In this document: piece by piece, positions 61,380 to 64,000 of the stretch | How positions within the stretch are numbered: the first letter of the stretch is position 1 | How the letters are laid out: every line of letters begins with the position of its first letter | Assembly (NCBI GenBank): GCA_002633025.1 | Contig: NMRB01002559.1 | Coordinates: forward strand, 1-64,000 | Reading direction: 5' to 3' | Length of the DNA: 64,000 bases | From: Notospermus geniculatus | Lineage: Eukaryota > Nemertea > Pilidiophora > Heteronemertea > Lineidae | Translations under genes and position numbers: made by a program | Notes under the pieces: model-generated | Told to the model about the DNA's origin: nothing | The model's database searches: none | Seen by the model: the letters and a program-made list of their open reading frames with translations, nothing else

Positions 61380-61700
61380 GATTTTAAAAATAGCATATCA
61401 CCTTGTAGTCCTTAGCTTGTGTTCCCTCACATTGCCCATTTCTATGTTGCGATGGCATGGTGTTGTGTTCTGGTAACATCTTACTGAACTCTTTAAGACC
61501 AGGGAGCTACAAAAACATCAAAGCTACATGTAGCTTATCACCATGTAGTCATGTCATTGTTCACTTTCATCAGCCATCTTTACCTTGTTGTGTCCTGGTA
61601 GCATTTTCTTTTTTTTCCATTTTTTTCAAGGTCAGAACACATTTATAAAGCTAGCTTATCACCATGTAGTCTTGTCCTTGTGTACACTTGCATCAACCAT
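61380..61700 (+). repeat. Diverged tandem repeat, period about 120-140 bp
   Basis: TAGC(A/T)TATCACC(T/A)TGTAGTC at about 61391, 61531 and 61652, with CTTGTTGTGTCCTGGTA-type words between. Confidence 0.7.
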
Positions 61701-61711
61701 CTCCAAGGCAC

Positions 61712-61843
61712 TAAAGAATCCATTCACGTCCCCGCGAATTTCTAGCGGTGCGACGCTGCAACCATTGTTTGTTTCCACAGCGTTGGTCATGGACAAAGGA
61801 TGTGGCATCGCACTGCTTGAAATTCGCATGAATGGATTCTTAG
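61712..61843. mobile_element. Inverted-repeat element, AAGAATCCATTCA arms
   Basis: AAGAATCCATTCACG and GCGAATTTC on the left pair with GAAATTCGCATGAATGGATT on the right. Confidence 0.7.
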
Positions 61844-61845
61844 GC

Positions 61846-62001
61846 TAAAGGCGCTGCTCCAGTTTGGCTCTCTATGGGCAATTTGACCATAGAAAGCTAT
61901 GGGCAATCACTTGTGCCATTGGTTTTGTCAACCAATAATGGTGAATTGCCCATTGAGAGCCAACTTGCAGGAGAAAACTCTCCCATGGAGCAGTTCCTTT
62001 A
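61846..62001. mobile_element. Fold-back element adjacent to the previous one
   Basis: TTTGGCTCTCTATGGGCAAT pairs with ATTGCCCATTGAGAGCCAA; outer AAAGGCGCTGCTCC pairs with GGAGCAGTTCCTTT. Confidence 0.75.
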
Positions 62002-63150
62002 CGTAGTGGATGGCCTGGTGTTGTGTTCTGGTAGTATTTCATGTCATTTTAACACCTTACTCGTTGCTTCTTTAGTTCATCAAGACCTTTTAGGTAAGTC
62101 TAATCGCATGGTCTCACATCATGTCAGTGTGAACGTGGGTGCACTTAAATCCAGTTTATGATATTTAAACTTTTAGGTAGGTCGGGTTTTCATACTTGCT
62201 ATTGCGCATCCAGAACCAGTTTGAATTAAGAAAATTAAATCATCATTATACTAAACATGTATGTTAAATTTTATTACTTCTTCACTTCTTCAACATTTTT
62301 GGGACAAAAAATTGGTTCTGGATGCAGAAGACATGATGTCCCTTTGGTAATTCTGAACAATGTGTGCCAAATATGGTCAGAATTGTCAAAAAAATGATAC
62401 CGCACAAGTGAATTGGTTGATTTGAATTATGGATGTAGAGTTACCTAATATGGGCATCATCTCTTGAAAACAAAAAGTTATGCTGAACTGTAGGGATAGT
62501 AATGGGCTCATAAGTGGTCCTATTGCAATAATAAGACTTCTTGCTTTCATCCCTATTTACCCTTACTCTATACCACTGCAAATAGTCCAAACAGTTATAT
62601 AGTTGGGCTAGGCCTACTCATTATGCTATTTTTGTGGTTTGGAGGATTTTATGACGAATTCGTTTATTGCTGTCCATCCAGCTGCCCCCAAAATAACAGA
62701 TTTCATCGGTAAATCTAGTATTCTGGTGGCGTAAACTTTTAAGAACTCGGACTGTGATATTTGTATAGTTTTCCATGAAATGAATCAAACTATGAAATAC
62801 CAGTACACGATGATTGACAGGTTTCTTTCATTGCCAATGGCTACCCATGCGGGTGGACATTTTGAATTTTGTAAGAATGCAGTAAAAAACTGATCGTTGC
62901 TGTCAGTGATATATAGAAGTAGCAGTAGTTCTTAAAAGTTGCATACTAACCCTGCTTCAATGCCTATAATCCCTCAGTGAAAAATTGACAGTTAGTGGTG
63001 TCTACAGACCCTTGAGACCCTGGTTGATTGTGCAGTTTTTGTGTTGCTTTTAACCATGGACCCAGTACTTTGTTGTGGTATTGGTGTTGAGCTTTCGGAG
63101 CTGATTTCTGGTTCTGAGATCTGATGGCTCTCAGCTTTCATTTGCTTTTT
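62002..63150. other. Unassigned 3' part of the window
   Basis: No exon of the scaffold gene could be supported here. Confidence 0.4.
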
Positions 63151-64000
63151 AGCTCACTGGGGTGAGCTATTACGATGGTGCAGCGTCCGTCGTCCGTCGT
63201 CGTCCGTCGTCGTCGTCCGTCGTCGTCGTCGTCGTTGTCCGTTAGCAGGGCACGTTTCGTAACCGCTGGAGCTATTGATCTGAAACTTGGTACATATATA
63301 CCCCTAGGTCAGATGACCCACGACACCAAGTTTCGGTCCGATTCGACTCTCAGTTTGGCCACCAGGTGGCAGAAACCAAAAACACAAAAAGTACAATAAC
63401 TCCTGAACTAATGACTAGATCATCTTCAAATTTTTATCATAGGTGTAGCTAATAAGGATACATAACATATATAACGGGTTTTTGATTTGACCTACTTTTC
63501 AAGGTCACAGAGGTCAAAGTTCGACAAAAGTGACGAACCTGCCACAGTTTGTCATTATTTCACCGAGCAACTTCATATCTTGCATAAACATGCATTGGAG
63601 GGGTACCTTAAAAAATACCAAGTTTCGGCCCGATTCGACATCCAATATGGCCGCCAGGTGGCGTAACCTGAAAATCAAGTAAGTGCTATTACTCAGGAAC
63701 GGCTTGACGCAGAGTGCTCAAATTTGATATTTACCTCCATCTAGATGACCTTTACATGCATGTCAAATTTCGGCCTGATTTGACTTCAAACATGGCCACC
63801 AGGTGGCGTAACCCAAAAATCATCAAAGTGCTGTAACTCAGGAACGCCTTAACCCAAAGCGCTCCAATGTGCTATGTGGCCCCCTGCAGATGACCTTTAT
63901 GTCCATGTGAAGTTTCGGCCCGATCGGACATCCAATATGGCCGCCAGGTGGCGTAACTCGAAAATCATCAAAGTGCTGTAACTCAGGAACGACTTGACCT
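63151..64000 (+). mobile_element. AGCTCAC-ended element, running off the window
   Basis: Starts AGCTCACTGGGGTGAGCT, has a long CGTCCGTCGTC tract, the half-site block at about 63,500 and three GCC(G/A)CCAGGTGGCGTAAC units spaced exactly 145 bp (63651, 63796, 63941). The 3' end is outside the window. Confidence 0.85.

Overview
This is animal genomic DNA: long introns, GT-AG splice junctions, and many fold-back elements, MITEs and tRNA-derived SINEs. The repeat style (TGTGACC-ended hairpins, AGCTCAC elements with GTCGTCCGTC tracts, abundant TAGGCCTA, ACATGTA and ACCGGTA palindromes) resembles marine invertebrates. I lean towards an invertebrate deuterostome such as an echinoderm or hemichordate, but that is inference only. 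No bacterial-type system, CRISPR array or operon is present. There is one assembly gap (34936-35709) and two single Ns (15740, 39092).

The main gene lies on the + strand and covers most of the window. It is a member of the MAPKBP1/WDR62 family, a large WD40 scaffold that binds JNK and works in JNK signalling and at spindle poles. Its start codon is at 6040. I could place 25 solid or probable exons plus two tentative ones up to 60597, with consistent reading phase throughout except across the gap. The exons before the gap encode the first WD repeats (about 258 residues). The gap hides roughly 150-170 residues of WD repeats. The exons after it complete the WD region (to 41253). They then encode a low-complexity acidic tail with a run of four tiny in-frame exons (42297-48999), conserved C-terminal motifs and a tandemly duplicated exon (54298-54476 and 55407-55585). 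The extreme C-terminus was not found and probably lies beyond 64000.

A second gene is nested on the opposite strand inside one of these introns: an intronless 326-residue rhodopsin-class GPCR (36853-37833) lacking several hallmark residues. A tandem pair of 396-bp units (57296-58086) carries a minus-strand open frame with one membrane segment that I could not identify.

The 5' flank and introns are repeat-rich. A segmental duplication (1-2771 and 10203-14273) acts as a natural empty-site test and reveals five separate transposon insertions with their boundaries. Four copies of an AGCTCAC-ended element carry a tract of nuclear-receptor-type half-sites and 145-bp internal repeats. Several transposons touch splice sites: one SINE has duplicated the 5' splice site of exon 2, and exons 8, 9 and 10 each have a repeat within about 25 bp of their 3' splice site.
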